From assembly GCA_038131365.1 (NCBI GenBank), contig JAYPPH010000005.1, positions 434,001 through 498,000 on the forward strand: a DNA stretch of 64,000 bases. Direction: 5' to 3'. Position numbers and translations under genes: made by a program. Shown one piece after another: positions 8,229 to 17,287 of the stretch. The notes under the pieces are model-generated. The model did not search any database. It saw only the letters and a list, made by a program, of their open reading frames with translations, and had not been told where the DNA came from. The stretch comes from Marisalimonas marina. Lineage in GTDB: Bacteria > Pseudomonadota > Alphaproteobacteria > Puniceispirillales > Marisalimonadaceae. Numbering within the stretch: position 1 is the stretch's first letter; each line of letters begins with the position of its first letter.

Positions 8229-8627
8229 ATGTCAAAAGAAGATAATGAAATAGAGAATAATCTATCAGAAAATAAAGTTAATTCTTCAGAAGATATTAAA
8301 GTTTACAAAGAACCATTATTTAATATTGGGGATATAGTTAAACACAGAATTTATCCTTTCAGAGGCGTAATAATTGATGTAGATCCCGAATTTTCAAATA
8401 CCGAAGAATGGTATCAATCAATTCCAGCTGAAATTCGTCCTTCTAGAAACCAGCCTTACTATCATCTAATGGCTGAAAATACTGAAACTTTTTATACAGC
8501 TTACGTATCCCAGCAAAATTTAGTAAAAGATGGTGAAAATGGGCCACTTGAACACCCTGACTTGGAAGAGATGTTCAGTGGAATTGATAAAGGAAAATAT
8601 CAATTAAGAAATGAAGTAAGAAATTAG
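8229..8627 (+). CDS. hspQ: Heat shock protein HspQ (YccV)
   Basis: A 132-residue protein with about 30 polar N-terminal residues and then the HspQ/YccV domain: FNIGDIVKHRIYPFRGVIID, the conserved NTEEWYQSIP, and QPYYHLMAE followed by YVSQQNL. HspQ is a small heat-shock factor that acts as a specificity enhancer of the Lon protease and was first described as a hemimethylated-DNA-binding protein. Its presence fits the Lon and ClpXP genes elsewhere in the window. The protein is slightly longer than E. coli HspQ because of the acidic N-terminal extension. Confidence 0.92.
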   Translation: MSKEDNEIENNLSENKVNSSEDIKVYKEPLFNIGDIVKHRIYPFRGVIIDVDPEFSNTEEWYQSIPAEIRPSRNQPYYHLMAENTETFYTAYVSQQNLVKDGENGPLEHPDLEEMFSGIDKGKYQLRNEVRN

Positions 8628-8642
8628 TTTTTCCCCTTTAAT

Positions 8643-8661
8643 TAGTACCAATTGAGTACTA
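8643..8661 (+). promoter_or_regulatory. Candidate operator of the suf operon (inverted repeat)
   Basis: Arms TAGTAC (8643-8648) and GTACTA (8656-8661) form a perfect six-base inverted repeat with a seven-base spacer, ending ten bases before the Rrf2-regulator ATG. It overlaps a plausible -10 (TATATA, 8660-8665). Position and symmetry suggest autoregulation by the first gene product. This is inference; no binding data are visible. Confidence 0.5.
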
Positions 8662-8671
8662 TATATAAATC

Positions 8672-9133
8672 ATGTTAAAATTAAATAAAATGACAGATTA
8701 TGCGGTTGTATGTTTAGGAATGCTAGCAAGAAAGCCTGAATATGTTATGTCCGCGTCACAAATTTCAAAAGAAACTGGTTTAAAACTATATACTGTCCAA
8801 AAGATCTTAAAAAACATTCTAGCAAAGAGTGACTTATTAAAAACTGAGCGTGGTTATCATGGAGGGTACACTCTTAAAAAAAACTCTAAAAATATAACTG
8901 TAACAGAAATAATCGAGGCACTTGATGGGCCTATTTCCCTAACATCATGCGTAGATAAATCAGACTCATTTTGTCAATCAAGTGATATTTGTTTTTTAGG
9001 AGGTAAATGGAATCGAGTTAATGAAATTATTAGAAATTCTTTAAATGACATTTCTTTAGATGATCTTTTAAATTTTGATAACTCTTTTGCAATTGAACAC
9101 GAAAAATCTCGTTTAAAAAAAAATATAAATTAA
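8672..9133 (+). CDS. Rrf2-family Fe-S cluster regulator of the suf operon (IscR/SufR-like)
   Basis: A 153-residue winged-helix regulator. The DNA-binding domain spans residues 1-80 (LNKMTDYAVVCLGML, SASQISKETGL, GYHGGYTLKK). Three cysteines follow (SCVDKSD, FCQSSDIC) as expected for a 2Fe-2S ligand set. It matches the SUF-linked Rrf2 subgroup that senses Fe-S status and represses suf when clusters are abundant. The family normally begins with this Met (M-L-x-L), so the first ATG is used although no ribosome-binding site precedes it. It is the first gene of an eight-gene operon; sufB starts 11 bases after its stop. Confidence 0.9.
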   Translation: MLKLNKMTDYAVVCLGMLARKPEYVMSASQISKETGLKLYTVQKILKNILAKSDLLKTERGYHGGYTLKKNSKNITVTEIIEALDGPISLTSCVDKSDSFCQSSDICFLGGKWNRVNEIIRNSLNDISLDDLLNFDNSFAIEHEKSRLKKNIN

Positions 9134-9144
9134 AAGGAAAATAG

Positions 9145-10596
9145 ATGGTTGCGACCCAAGAAACAATTGATAAAGTTAAAGAAGTTTCTCAATCATATAA
9201 ATATGGTTTTGTAACTAACCTAGAAGCTGAAAAGGCCCCTTTAGGTTTGAATGAAGAAATTGTAAAATTCATATCAAAAAAGAAGAAAGAGCCTGAATGG
9301 CTTCTTGAATGGCGTTTAAAAGCCTACAAAAAATGGCTAACTATGAAAAAACCAGACTGGGCCATGGTAGATTTCCCTGAAATCAATTTTCAAGATATTT
9401 ATTATTATTCAGCTCCAAAAACAAAGCCAAAATTAAATAGCTTAGACGAAGTTGATCCTGAATTACTTAAAACATATGAAAAATTAGGTATTCCCATAAA
9501 AGAACAAGAAATTCTTGCTGGTGTTGCCGTGGATTATGTTTTTGATTCAGTATCTGTAGCAACCACGTTCAGAGAAAAACTGGAAAAAGAGGGTATTATT
9601 TTTTGTCCGATATCTGAAGCTGTTCATAATTACCCAGAACTTGTTAAAAAATATATTGGTTCTGTGATACCAATTGGCGATAATTATTATGCTGCTTTAA
9701 ATTCTGCAGTATTTACAGATGGTTCCTTTGTTTACATTCCTAAGGGTGTACGTTGTCCGATGGAATTATCAACTTATTTCAGAATTAATGAGCAAAAATC
9801 TGGTCAATTTGAACGAACATTAATAATAGCTGAAGATGATACCTATGTTTCTTATTTAGAAGGGTGTACTGCTCCTCAAAGAGACGAAAATCAATTACAT
9901 GCTGCGGTTGTTGAATTAATAGCTATGGATAATGCAGAAATAAAATATTCGACTGTACAAAATTGGTATCCAGGTGACAAAGATGGTAAAGGCGGTATTT
10001 ATAATTTTGTTACTAAAAGGGGTAATTGTCTTGGAAAACGTTCTAAAATTTCTTGGACACAAGTTGAAACCGGATCAGCTATTACATGGAAATATCCTTC
10101 ATGTGTTTTAAAAGGTGAAGAATCTGTAGGGGAATTTTATTCAGTTGCTGTGGCAAATAACGCCCAACAAGCTGATACTGGTACTAAAATGATACATATA
10201 GGTAAAAATACTAAATCTACTATCATTTCAAAAGGAATTTCTGCAGGTAAAGCACAGAACACATATAGAGGTCAGGTTCAAATACAAAAAAGTGCTTCAG
10301 GATCTCGAAATTTTACACAATGCGATTCTTTATTAATTGGTGATAAATGTGGGGCTCATACAGTACCTTATATAAATCAATATACTCCTTCTGCAAAAGT
10401 AGAGCATGAAGCAACAACTTCTAAAATTTCGGAAGATCAACTTTTTTACTGTCTTCAAAGAGGGCTTGATACAGAACAAGCCACTTCATTAATTGTTAAT
10501 GGGTTCTGTAAGGAGGTAATGAAAGAATTACCAATGGAGTTTGCAGTTGAAGCTCAAAAACTTATCGGTATAAGCTTAGAAGGCTCTGTAGGTTAA
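9145..10596 (+). CDS. sufB: Fe-S cluster assembly scaffold SufB
   Basis: A 483-residue SufB. Conserved segments include EPEWLLEWRLKAYKKW near the N-terminus, FIPKGVRCPMELSTYFRIN-like core sequence, the beta-helix stretch SYLEGCTAPQ, and the C-terminal CDSLLIGDKCGAHT and EATTSKISEDQLFYCLQRGL. SufB with SufC and SufD forms the SufBC2D scaffold that receives persulfide sulfur and builds the cluster. The usual length is about 470-490. An AAAGGAAAA ribosome-binding site precedes the ATG. It is followed by sufC after 27 bases. Confidence 0.97.
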   Translation: MVATQETIDKVKEVSQSYKYGFVTNLEAEKAPLGLNEEIVKFISKKKKEPEWLLEWRLKAYKKWLTMKKPDWAMVDFPEINFQDIYYYSAPKTKPKLNSLDEVDPELLKTYEKLGIPIKEQEILAGVAVDYVFDSVSVATTFREKLEKEGIIFCPISEAVHNYPELVKKYIGSVIPIGDNYYAALNSAVFTDGSFVYIPKGVRCPMELSTYFRINEQKSGQFERTLIIAEDDTYVSYLEGCTAPQRDENQLHAAVVELIAMDNAEIKYSTVQNWYPGDKDGKGGIYNFVTKRGNCLGKRSKISWTQVETGSAITWKYPSCVLKGEESVGEFYSVAVANNAQQADTGTKMIHIGKNTKSTIISKGISAGKAQNTYRGQVQIQKSASGSRNFTQCDSLLIGDKCGAHTVPYINQYTPSAKVEHEATTSKISEDQLFYCLQRGLDTEQATSLIVNGFCKEVMKELPMEFAVEAQKLIGISLEGSVG

Positions 10597-10623
10597 CTAA
10601 TCAACAAAAATCGGAAATAAATA

Positions 10624-11376
10624 ATGTCGTTACTAGAAATAAAAGATGCACACTTAAAACTTGATAATAAGGAAATTCTAAAGGGAGTTTCTTTGACGGT
10701 TAATAAGGGAGAAGTTCATGCCATAATGGGCCCTAATGGATCTGGGAAAAGTACTCTATCTTATGCTTTGGCTGGAAGAGAGGGATATGAATTAGAAACT
10801 GGTGAAATTTTACTAGAAGGAAACTCTTTGAATGAAATGTCAGCTGATGAAAGAGCAAGAGGTGGTCTATTCTTAGCATTTCAATACCCTGTTGAATTAC
10901 CTGGTGTTGGAGGAATGAGTTTCCTTAGAGAAGCTGTTAACTCAAGAAGAAAATTCCTTGGAGAAAAAGAGTTTGATCATTTAGGGTTTGTCAAAGAGGC
11001 AAGGAAAGAGGCATCAAAAATGTTTGTTAAAGATGAAATGTTGAAAAGAGCTGTTAATGTTGGCTTTTCAGGAGGTGAGAAAAAACGTTTTGAGATTTTA
11101 CAAATGGCTATGCTTAAACCTAAAGTTTCAATATTAGATGAGACTGATTCAGGTTTGGATGTTGATGCTCTTAAAATTGTTTCTGAAGGGGTTAATGCTC
11201 AAAGAAATAATGATAATGCAATTGTCGTAATTACACATTATCAAAGATTATTAGATTATATAGTTCCAGATTTTGTACATATTTTGTCTGATGGGGTTAT
11301 AATAAAATCAGGTGGTCCTGAATTAGCACTTGAGGTTGAAAAAAATGGTTATGCAGGATTGATTAATGCTGCTTGA
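10624..11376 (+). CDS. sufC: Fe-S cluster assembly ATPase SufC
   Basis: A 250-residue ABC-type ATPase without membrane segments. Walker A is GPNGSGKST (about 36-44), the signature is SGGEKKR, Walker B is ILDETDSGLD, and the H-loop is ITHYQR. SufC drives conformational change in the SufBCD scaffold. The stop overlaps the sufD start by 11 bases, so the two subunits are probably translated in a coupled manner. Confidence 0.97.
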   Translation: MSLLEIKDAHLKLDNKEILKGVSLTVNKGEVHAIMGPNGSGKSTLSYALAGREGYELETGEILLEGNSLNEMSADERARGGLFLAFQYPVELPGVGGMSFLREAVNSRRKFLGEKEFDHLGFVKEARKEASKMFVKDEMLKRAVNVGFSGGEKKRFEILQMAMLKPKVSILDETDSGLDVDALKIVSEGVNAQRNNDNAIVVITHYQRLLDYIVPDFVHILSDGVIIKSGGPELALEVEKNGYAGLINAA

Positions 11377-12613
11377 TAATAAAGAAGATTATATTACGAA
11401 TGTTAAAAATTTTACATCTTCATTTGATGAAAATCATTTTAGAAGTTTGGCTTCCAAAGATTTTAACAATTGGCCAAAACCATTAGAGGAAAAATGGAGA
11501 TTAAGTAGATTAGGTGCTTTATCTAGGATCAAAATGATGCCTATTGAACCAGATTTGAAGAAAATTTCTAAGATTGATAAAAAAACAGGATCATTTTTTT
11601 TAAAATTTGTAGACGGTGCTTTTCGAACGGACCTTTCTTCTGATCTTCCATCAGGTGTAACACTGGAGGAGCTTGATGACAAAGAAAGTTTAAAATTTTT
11701 AAATAAAATTAAAGAAAGTGATTTAAAAAATCATCCTACTACCAATGTTTCTTTATCATGCACTCCCTCAATTATAAAATTAACAGTTAATGAAGATATT
11801 AAGGTTAATGAGTTAATAGAGATTATCTATGAGGGTGGTGATAGTAAATTTTCTGTTCATCCGGTATTATACATAGAAATAAAGAAAAATAGTAAATTAT
11901 CACTTATTGAAAATTTTGATCATATTACTTCTCTTGTAATGCCGTTGCAGTTGATAGAAATTAAGGAAAAAGGCTCATTAAAATCTATTAAAATTTTTAA
12001 TGATCATTATAACACTTATAATTTATCTGCTCATTGTGCTTTTTTGTCTACGGAAGCCAATTATAATTCTTTTTCTTTAGTTAAAGGTGGAGTTTTTACA
12101 AGATCAGAAACTCATGCTTATTTAAATGGACCCAATGCAAATTTAAATCTAAATGGTGTATATATTTCTGGTAAAGAGCAACATCATGATCTCACAACAG
12201 CAATTTATCATGATGTACCAAATTGTACATCAAAGCAGATTGTTCGTGGTGTATTAGGAGATTCTTCTTCAGGTGTTTTTCAGGGTAAAGTAAGAGTTGC
12301 ACCAAATGCTCAAAAAACAGATGGACAACAAATGAGCAAAGCAATTTTATTATCTGAAAATGCGAGGGCTAATGCTAAACCAGAACTTGAAATTTATGCT
12401 GATGACGTAATATGTGCACATGGAGCAACAGTTGGGGAATTGGATGATAATCAATTATTTTACCTTAAGAGTAGGGGGATACCAGAAAACAAAGCTAGAA
12501 AGATGTTAATTAGCGCTTTTTTAAAAGATATAATCAATGAATCTTTAGATGATCAATTTCATGATTATATATTTGATGAAGCACAATCGTCTTTGTCATT
12601 TATTATAGATTAA
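11366..12613 (+). CDS. sufD: Fe-S cluster assembly protein SufD
   Basis: A 415-residue SufD, paralogous to SufB. The C-terminal half is the conserved part: HHDLTTAIYHDVPNCTSKQ, SSGVFQGKVRVAPNAQKTDG, and DDVICAHGATVGELDDNQLF with the family's conserved Cys-Ala-His-Gly-Ala-Thr motif. The N-terminal third is divergent, as usual. It pairs with SufB and two SufC. The start lies inside the end of sufC. Confidence 0.94.
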   Translation: MLLDNKEDYITNVKNFTSSFDENHFRSLASKDFNNWPKPLEEKWRLSRLGALSRIKMMPIEPDLKKISKIDKKTGSFFLKFVDGAFRTDLSSDLPSGVTLEELDDKESLKFLNKIKESDLKNHPTTNVSLSCTPSIIKLTVNEDIKVNELIEIIYEGGDSKFSVHPVLYIEIKKNSKLSLIENFDHITSLVMPLQLIEIKEKGSLKSIKIFNDHYNTYNLSAHCAFLSTEANYNSFSLVKGGVFTRSETHAYLNGPNANLNLNGVYISGKEQHHDLTTAIYHDVPNCTSKQIVRGVLGDSSSGVFQGKVRVAPNAQKTDGQQMSKAILLSENARANAKPELEIYADDVICAHGATVGELDDNQLFYLKSRGIPENKARKMLISAFLKDIINESLDDQFHDYIFDEAQSSLSFIID

Positions 12614-12626
12614 GAAAAAACAAAAA

Positions 12627-13850
12627 ATGAATAATTATGATGTAGAAAAAATAAGAGATCAGTTTCCAGCCTTAAATAGACAAGTTTGGGGTAAACAGCT
12701 TATTTATCTCGATTCAGCTGCATCTATGCAAAAACCTCAACAAGTACTTGATAGTATTGCTAAAAATTATTCATTTGATTATTCAAATGTACATAGAGGC
12801 CTTCATAAACTATCCGAAGAAGCCACTTCAAATTATGAAGGAGCTCGATCAAAAGTTGCTAATTTTATTAATTGCCATGAAAAAGAAATTGTTTTTACAT
12901 CAGGGGCAACTGCTGCAATAAACTTGGTTGCTTATAGCTGGGGTAATAAAAATTTAAAGCCTGGTGATGAAATCATTATTACGATTGCAGAACATCATGC
13001 TAATATTGTACCTTGGCAACTTGTTGCGCAACAAAGAGGAGCAAAAATTATAGCTGCTGAGGTAGATCCGGATCAAAACTTTGATCCACAAATTATCGCT
13101 AATTTAGTAACCAATAAAACAAAAATAATTGCTTTCCCTCATGTATCGAATGTCTTAGGAACAAATTTTCCAGTTAAAGAAATTTGTAATATCGCAAAAA
13201 ATTGTGGTGCCATTAGTGTAGTGGATGGATGTCAAGGTGTTATTCATGAAAAGGTTGATGTTTTAGATTTAGATTGTGATTTCTATTGTTTCTCTGGGCA
13301 TAAGTTATATGGACCAACAGGAATAGGGGTTTTATTTGGTAAATATAAATTATTAGAAGAAATGCCTCCATTTTTGGGTGGAGGAGATATGATTGATGTT
13401 GTTAAGATTGAAAAATCTACTTATGCAGAGCCACCAACAAAATTTGAGGCAGGCACCCCACCCATCGTAGAAGCTATATCTCTTGGTGAAGCTATTGATT
13501 GGGTATCCCAAGTAGGCATTGAAAAAATTGGTTTACATGAAAAAAGAGTTATTTCATATGGGACTTCAATAATTGATTCAATTGAAGGAGTTAAAGTGTT
13601 TGGAAAATCACCTAATAAAACAGGTGTTATTTCCTTTACAATGGATTGTGCTCATTCTCATGATATTGCTACTATTATTGATAGGGAAGGCGTTGCTGTA
13701 AGAGCAGGACATCATTGTGCACAACCATTAATGGATCATTATAATTTAGTATCTACCACGAGAGCGTCTGTTGGTGCTTATACAACTAATAAAGATTTTG
13801 ATAAACTAGCAGATGCTCTTATTAAAGTGAAAAAAATATTTGGTGCTTAA
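12627..13850 (+). CDS. sufS: Cysteine desulfurase SufS
   Basis: A 407-residue group II cysteine desulfurase (PLP-dependent, class V fold). The PLP lysine is Lys226 in FSGHKLYGP. The active cysteine is Cys364 in RAGHHCAQPLM, in the short loop typical of SufS rather than IscS. The N-terminus YLDSAASMQKPQ and TAAINLVAYSWG are typical. It takes sulfur from cysteine and delivers it as persulfide to the SufBCD scaffold. No SufE or SufU gene is visible in the operon, so the sulfur relay partner must be elsewhere or unnecessary. Confidence 0.96.
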   Translation: MNNYDVEKIRDQFPALNRQVWGKQLIYLDSAASMQKPQQVLDSIAKNYSFDYSNVHRGLHKLSEEATSNYEGARSKVANFINCHEKEIVFTSGATAAINLVAYSWGNKNLKPGDEIIITIAEHHANIVPWQLVAQQRGAKIIAAEVDPDQNFDPQIIANLVTNKTKIIAFPHVSNVLGTNFPVKEICNIAKNCGAISVVDGCQGVIHEKVDVLDLDCDFYCFSGHKLYGPTGIGVLFGKYKLLEEMPPFLGGGDMIDVVKIEKSTYAEPPTKFEAGTPPIVEAISLGEAIDWVSQVGIEKIGLHEKRVISYGTSIIDSIEGVKVFGKSPNKTGVISFTMDCAHSHDIATIIDREGVAVRAGHHCAQPLMDHYNLVSTTRASVGAYTTNKDFDKLADALIKVKKIFGA

Positions 13851-13851
13851 A

Positions 13852-14268
13852 ATGAATGATGTTGAACAACTTCCTCTATCCGCTTTTATGCCTAATAACT
13901 CCAATCCAAATGGTGAACATCCATTTATAGCAAAGGCAGGGAAAAAAAAGAATAGTTCTAAATCTACCATTGAATTAACACAAATAGTAGAATGCCTAGA
14001 ATCAATATTTGATCCTGAATTACCAGTTAATATTTATGATTTAGGTTTAATATATGAAATAAAAATATTAAAATACAATAACATAAAAATTAAAATGTCT
14101 CTTACCGCACCTGGTTGTCCTGTTGCTGGAGAGATGCCAGGTCAGGTAGCTGAAAAAATTTCACAAATTCCTGATACTGGTTTAGTAGAGGTTGAGCTAG
14201 TTTGGGAACCAGCCTGGACAAAAGATAGAATGAGTGATGACGCTAAAATGGCACTTGATATTTATTAA
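13852..14268 (+). CDS. SufT-like DUF59 (MIP18 family) Fe-S maturation protein
   Basis: A 138-residue protein. After about 40 polar residues comes the DUF59/MIP18 domain, with FDPELPVNIYDLGLIYEI and the conserved cysteine in LTAPGCPVAGEMPGQV, and the ending ELVWEPAWTKDRMSDDAK. Relatives (SufT, PaaD, human CIAO2) help insert Fe-S clusters into target enzymes. I start at the ATG at 13852, two bases after the sufS stop; a TTG four codons upstream is possible but would overlap sufS without a ribosome-binding site. Its place in the suf operon supports the role. Confidence 0.9.
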   Translation: MNDVEQLPLSAFMPNNSNPNGEHPFIAKAGKKKNSSKSTIELTQIVECLESIFDPELPVNIYDLGLIYEIKILKYNNIKIKMSLTAPGCPVAGEMPGQVAEKISQIPDTGLVEVELVWEPAWTKDRMSDDAKMALDIY

Positions 14269-14285
14269 TTTTCAAGGAGTTTAGG

Positions 14286-14633
14286 ATGACTGCTGATACA
14301 AAACCTTTGTTAACTCTCACAGACGCCGCTGTCAGTCGAGTTAAAAATATTATGGATAATGCTGATTCAGATGTAATAGGTCTAAGGATTGGTATAAAAA
14401 CAGCAGGCTGCTCAGGTATGAAGTATAATGTAGAATATGCTAAAGATATCAGACCTTATGAAGAAAAAATAATTTCTAAGGGTGTTATTATTTGTATAGA
14501 TCCTGCTGCAATAATGTTTTTAATTGGATCAGAAATGGATTATAAAGAAGAAAAATTCAGTTCTGGTTTTGATTTTAATAATCCAAATGAGATTGCTAGA
14601 TGTGGCTGCGGTGAGAGCTTTACCGTAGCTTAA
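14286..14633 (+). CDS. sufA: A-type Fe-S carrier protein SufA (IscA/ErpA family)
   Basis: A 115-residue A-type carrier. The three cluster-binding cysteines are Cys42 in AGCSGMKY and Cys106/Cys108 in CGCGESF. It takes clusters from the SufBCD scaffold and hands them to apo-enzymes. A strong AAGGAG ribosome-binding site precedes the ATG. It sits between the SufT-like gene and the Atm1-type transporter, with 17 and 23 bases between genes. Confidence 0.95.
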   Translation: MTADTKPLLTLTDAAVSRVKNIMDNADSDVIGLRIGIKTAGCSGMKYNVEYAKDIRPYEEKIISKGVIICIDPAAIMFLIGSEMDYKEEKFSSGFDFNNPNEIARCGCGESFTVA

Positions 14634-14656
14634 ATACAAAAAATTAGGAATAAATT

Positions 14657-16453
14657 ATGAAAAATGCAGAAGCATTTTCTTCTAACGATAAAATTTTGTC
14701 CCCATTAAGGACATTAAAAGAATTAATTAGCTTTGTGATTCCTAAAGGTAATAAAGAGATGCCAATTCGAATAATTTTGGCTTTGATTTTTTTAGGATTA
14801 GCAACATTAGTGACTGTTTACACCCCATTTTTATATGGAAAGGCGGTTGATCTAGTTTCAGAAGGAAAATCAATAGATTTAAGTTTGTTGTGGTTTGTAA
14901 TCGGAGCCTACGCATTAGCAAGGTTAGGGCAAGTATTCTTTGACGAAGCTAAAGAATTTGTGTTTGCAAGAGTTGCCCAAAGGGCGGTTAGAGGAGCCGC
15001 CTTAAAAGCATTTAAACACATGCATAGTTTATCTCTAACATTTCATCTTAATAGACAAACTGGGGGTTTAACTAGAGCAATAGATAGAGGTGCTAAAGGT
15101 ATTGAATTTTTACTTAGGTTCACTGTATTTGAAATTGTCCCAGTATTAGTTGAATTAATAACAGTTGGAATAGTTTTATGGATTACTTTTGGATTTGTAT
15201 ATGCGGCTGTTACTGTAACTACAGTCTTAGTCTATGTAATTTACACTATTAAAGTAACAGAATGGCGAATAGCCATAAGAAGAAAGATGAATTTGGCTGA
15301 TGAAAATGCATCAACTAAAGCAGTTGATAGTCTATTAAATTACGAGACTGTCAAATATTTTAATGCAGAATTAATCGAAGCAGATAGATTTAATAGTGCT
15401 ATGAAATCTTACGAAGATTCTGCAGTAAAGGCTAGAGCGTCTCTTTCAATTGTGAATATTGGCCAAGGTGGTATTATTGCTTTAGGGCTATTCTTAATTA
15501 TGGGTATGGCTGGAGAAGATATTGCTAGGGGCAAAATGTCAATTGGAGACTTTGTCGTTGTTAATACATTTTTACTTCAATTATATTTACCATTAAATTT
15601 CTTAGGCTTCGTTTATAGAGAAATTAGACAGTCTTTATTAGACATGGGAAGAATGTTTGCTTTGGTGGATGAAAAACCTGATATTGTTGATAAACAAAAT
15701 GCTAAAGAGTTAGTTGTTGAGTTTGGAAAAGTTAGTTTTAAAAATGTAAATTTTTGGTTCGGGAAAAGACATATCCTTAAAAATTTAAGTTTCGATGTGG
15801 CGCCAGGAAAAAAAGTCGCAATAGTTGGTCCAACTGGAGCAGGAAAATCTACAATATCAAAACTCCTATTTAGATTTTATGACCCATCTTCAGGTAAAAT
15901 TTACATAGATGATCAGTGTATTATGGATGTTACACAGACATCTTTAAGATCTAAAATTGGGGTTGTCCCTCAAGATACTGTCTTATTTAACGATACAATA
16001 AAATACAATATTTCCTATTCTAAACCAGGCTCTTCATTGGACGAGATAAAAAAAGCAGCTAAACTTTCTTCAATTGATAAATTCATTGATAGTCTTGATT
16101 TAGAATATGATACTATTGTTGGTGAAAGAGGCTTAAAACTCTCAGGTGGAGAAAAACAAAGAGTTGCAATAGCAAGAGCACTTTTAAAAAATCCTAAAAT
16201 ATTTATTTTTGATGAAGCAACTTCTGCTCTAGATACTAAAACAGAGAAGTCTATTGAAAAATCTTTAAAAAAATTATCTAACAATAATACAACCCTCGTA
16301 ATAGCACATAGATTATCAACTGTTATAGATGCTGATAAAATAATTGTCTTAGATAATGGACAAGTTAAAGAAGAAGGTTCTCATATAGAACTTTTAAATA
16401 AAAAAGGCTTGTATGCTGAAATGTGGCAAAGGCAACAAGAGCTTTTATCATAA
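14657..16453 (+). CDS. Atm1-type ABC exporter (ABCB7/HMT1 family)
   Basis: A 598-residue half-transporter. Residues 1-340 hold six membrane helices with the Atm1-family features LTFHLNRQTGGLTRAIDRG and NYETVKYFNAE. The nucleotide-binding domain follows with GPTGAGKSTISKL (Walker A), LSGGEKQRVAIARALL (signature) and IFDEATSALD (Walker B). Bacterial and mitochondrial Atm1 export glutathione derivatives, probably glutathione polysulfide, which links them to Fe-S metabolism. It closes the suf operon here, which is strong context for that role. It converges on nadK with four bases between stops. Confidence 0.93.
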   Translation: MKNAEAFSSNDKILSPLRTLKELISFVIPKGNKEMPIRIILALIFLGLATLVTVYTPFLYGKAVDLVSEGKSIDLSLLWFVIGAYALARLGQVFFDEAKEFVFARVAQRAVRGAALKAFKHMHSLSLTFHLNRQTGGLTRAIDRGAKGIEFLLRFTVFEIVPVLVELITVGIVLWITFGFVYAAVTVTTVLVYVIYTIKVTEWRIAIRRKMNLADENASTKAVDSLLNYETVKYFNAELIEADRFNSAMKSYEDSAVKARASLSIVNIGQGGIIALGLFLIMGMAGEDIARGKMSIGDFVVVNTFLLQLYLPLNFLGFVYREIRQSLLDMGRMFALVDEKPDIVDKQNAKELVVEFGKVSFKNVNFWFGKRHILKNLSFDVAPGKKVAIVGPTGAGKSTISKLLFRFYDPSSGKIYIDDQCIMDVTQTSLRSKIGVVPQDTVLFNDTIKYNISYSKPGSSLDEIKKAAKLSSIDKFIDSLDLEYDTIVGERGLKLSGGEKQRVAIARALLKNPKIFIFDEATSALDTKTEKSIEKSLKKLSNNNTTLVIAHRLSTVIDADKIIVLDNGQVKEEGSHIELLNKKGLYAEMWQRQQELLS

Positions 16454-16457
16454 ATTA

Positions 16458-17216
16458 TTACATTGAAAATTGTTCTTTCAAGTATTTGTCTTCCATACTA
16501 TTAGTTTTGTCATAGAGAATTCTTAAATTAATATCTGGTCTTTGTGATACAAAAACTTTTTTGATGTTTTTGACTTCAGTAGCGTCTGCGCTCGCACTTA
16601 CAGGTCTTAGTTTTGGATTAATTATATTAAACTCAACTGTTGATTTGTTTTTTAGCAAAGCCCCTTTCCATCTTCTAGGTCTAAATGGGCTAATAGGTGT
16701 TAAAGCTAAAATTTCAGATCCAATTGGTAAAATTGGTCCATGTGCAGATAGATTATAAGCTGTTGAACCAACTGGAGTAGCTACCATTACACCATCGCAT
16801 GTCAATTCACTTAGCATTTCAGTATCATCAATTTTTATAGAAATTATAGCGCTTTGATGTGTTCTTCTAAATATTGACACCTCATTTATTGCTAATTCAG
16901 TAAATTCACTATTGTTAGAATCTATTGCCTTCATTTCTAAAGGATGCACTATAATTTCATTTGCATCCTTTAGTCTTTCAATCAAATTACCAATATCAAA
17001 TTTATTCATTAAAAAACCAATATTTCCTCTGTTCAACCCAAATACTGGTATTCTAAAGTCAATGCTTTGTCTCATTGCAGAAAGCATTGCACCATCACCA
17101 CCTACAGCAACAATGACTTCAGCATTAGAAATTTCAACTTGTCCATATAATTTTAGCAATTCCTTAGAAACTGATTGAGATTTTTTATTCTTGGCAAAAC
17201 TAAAGTGAATTTTCAA
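16458..17216 (-). CDS. nadK: NAD kinase
   Basis: A 252-residue ATP-NAD kinase. The GGDG motif is in VAVGGDGAMLSAM (about 37-49), followed by NRGNIGFLMN, NEVSIFRRTHQSA, and the NAD-binding core CDGVMVATPVGSTAYNLSA. It phosphorylates NAD to NADP. The start codon is TTG (17214-17216), with AAAGGA upstream. The length equals that of other short alphaproteobacterial NAD kinases. Confidence 0.95.
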   Translation of the reverse strand: MKIHFSFAKNKKSQSVSKELLKLYGQVEISNAEVIVAVGGDGAMLSAMRQSIDFRIPVFGLNRGNIGFLMNKFDIGNLIERLKDANEIIVHPLEMKAIDSNNSEFTELAINEVSIFRRTHQSAIISIKIDDTEMLSELTCDGVMVATPVGSTAYNLSAHGPILPIGSEILALTPISPFRPRRWKGALLKNKSTVEFNIINPKLRPVSASADATEVKNIKKVFVSQRPDINLRILYDKTNSMEDKYLKEQFSM

Positions 17217-17287
17217 AAATTTAATCCTTTTTGTGGCGTTTAAATTAATTTCAAGTTAAAACACTTTGATAATAATTGGTGATTGAA

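Noticed and set aside
8640..8671. RirA/Irr-type iron box before the suf operon
   Set aside because: The palindrome TAGTAC-N7-GTACTA does not match the forms I know for those boxes, so no named regulator is assigned.
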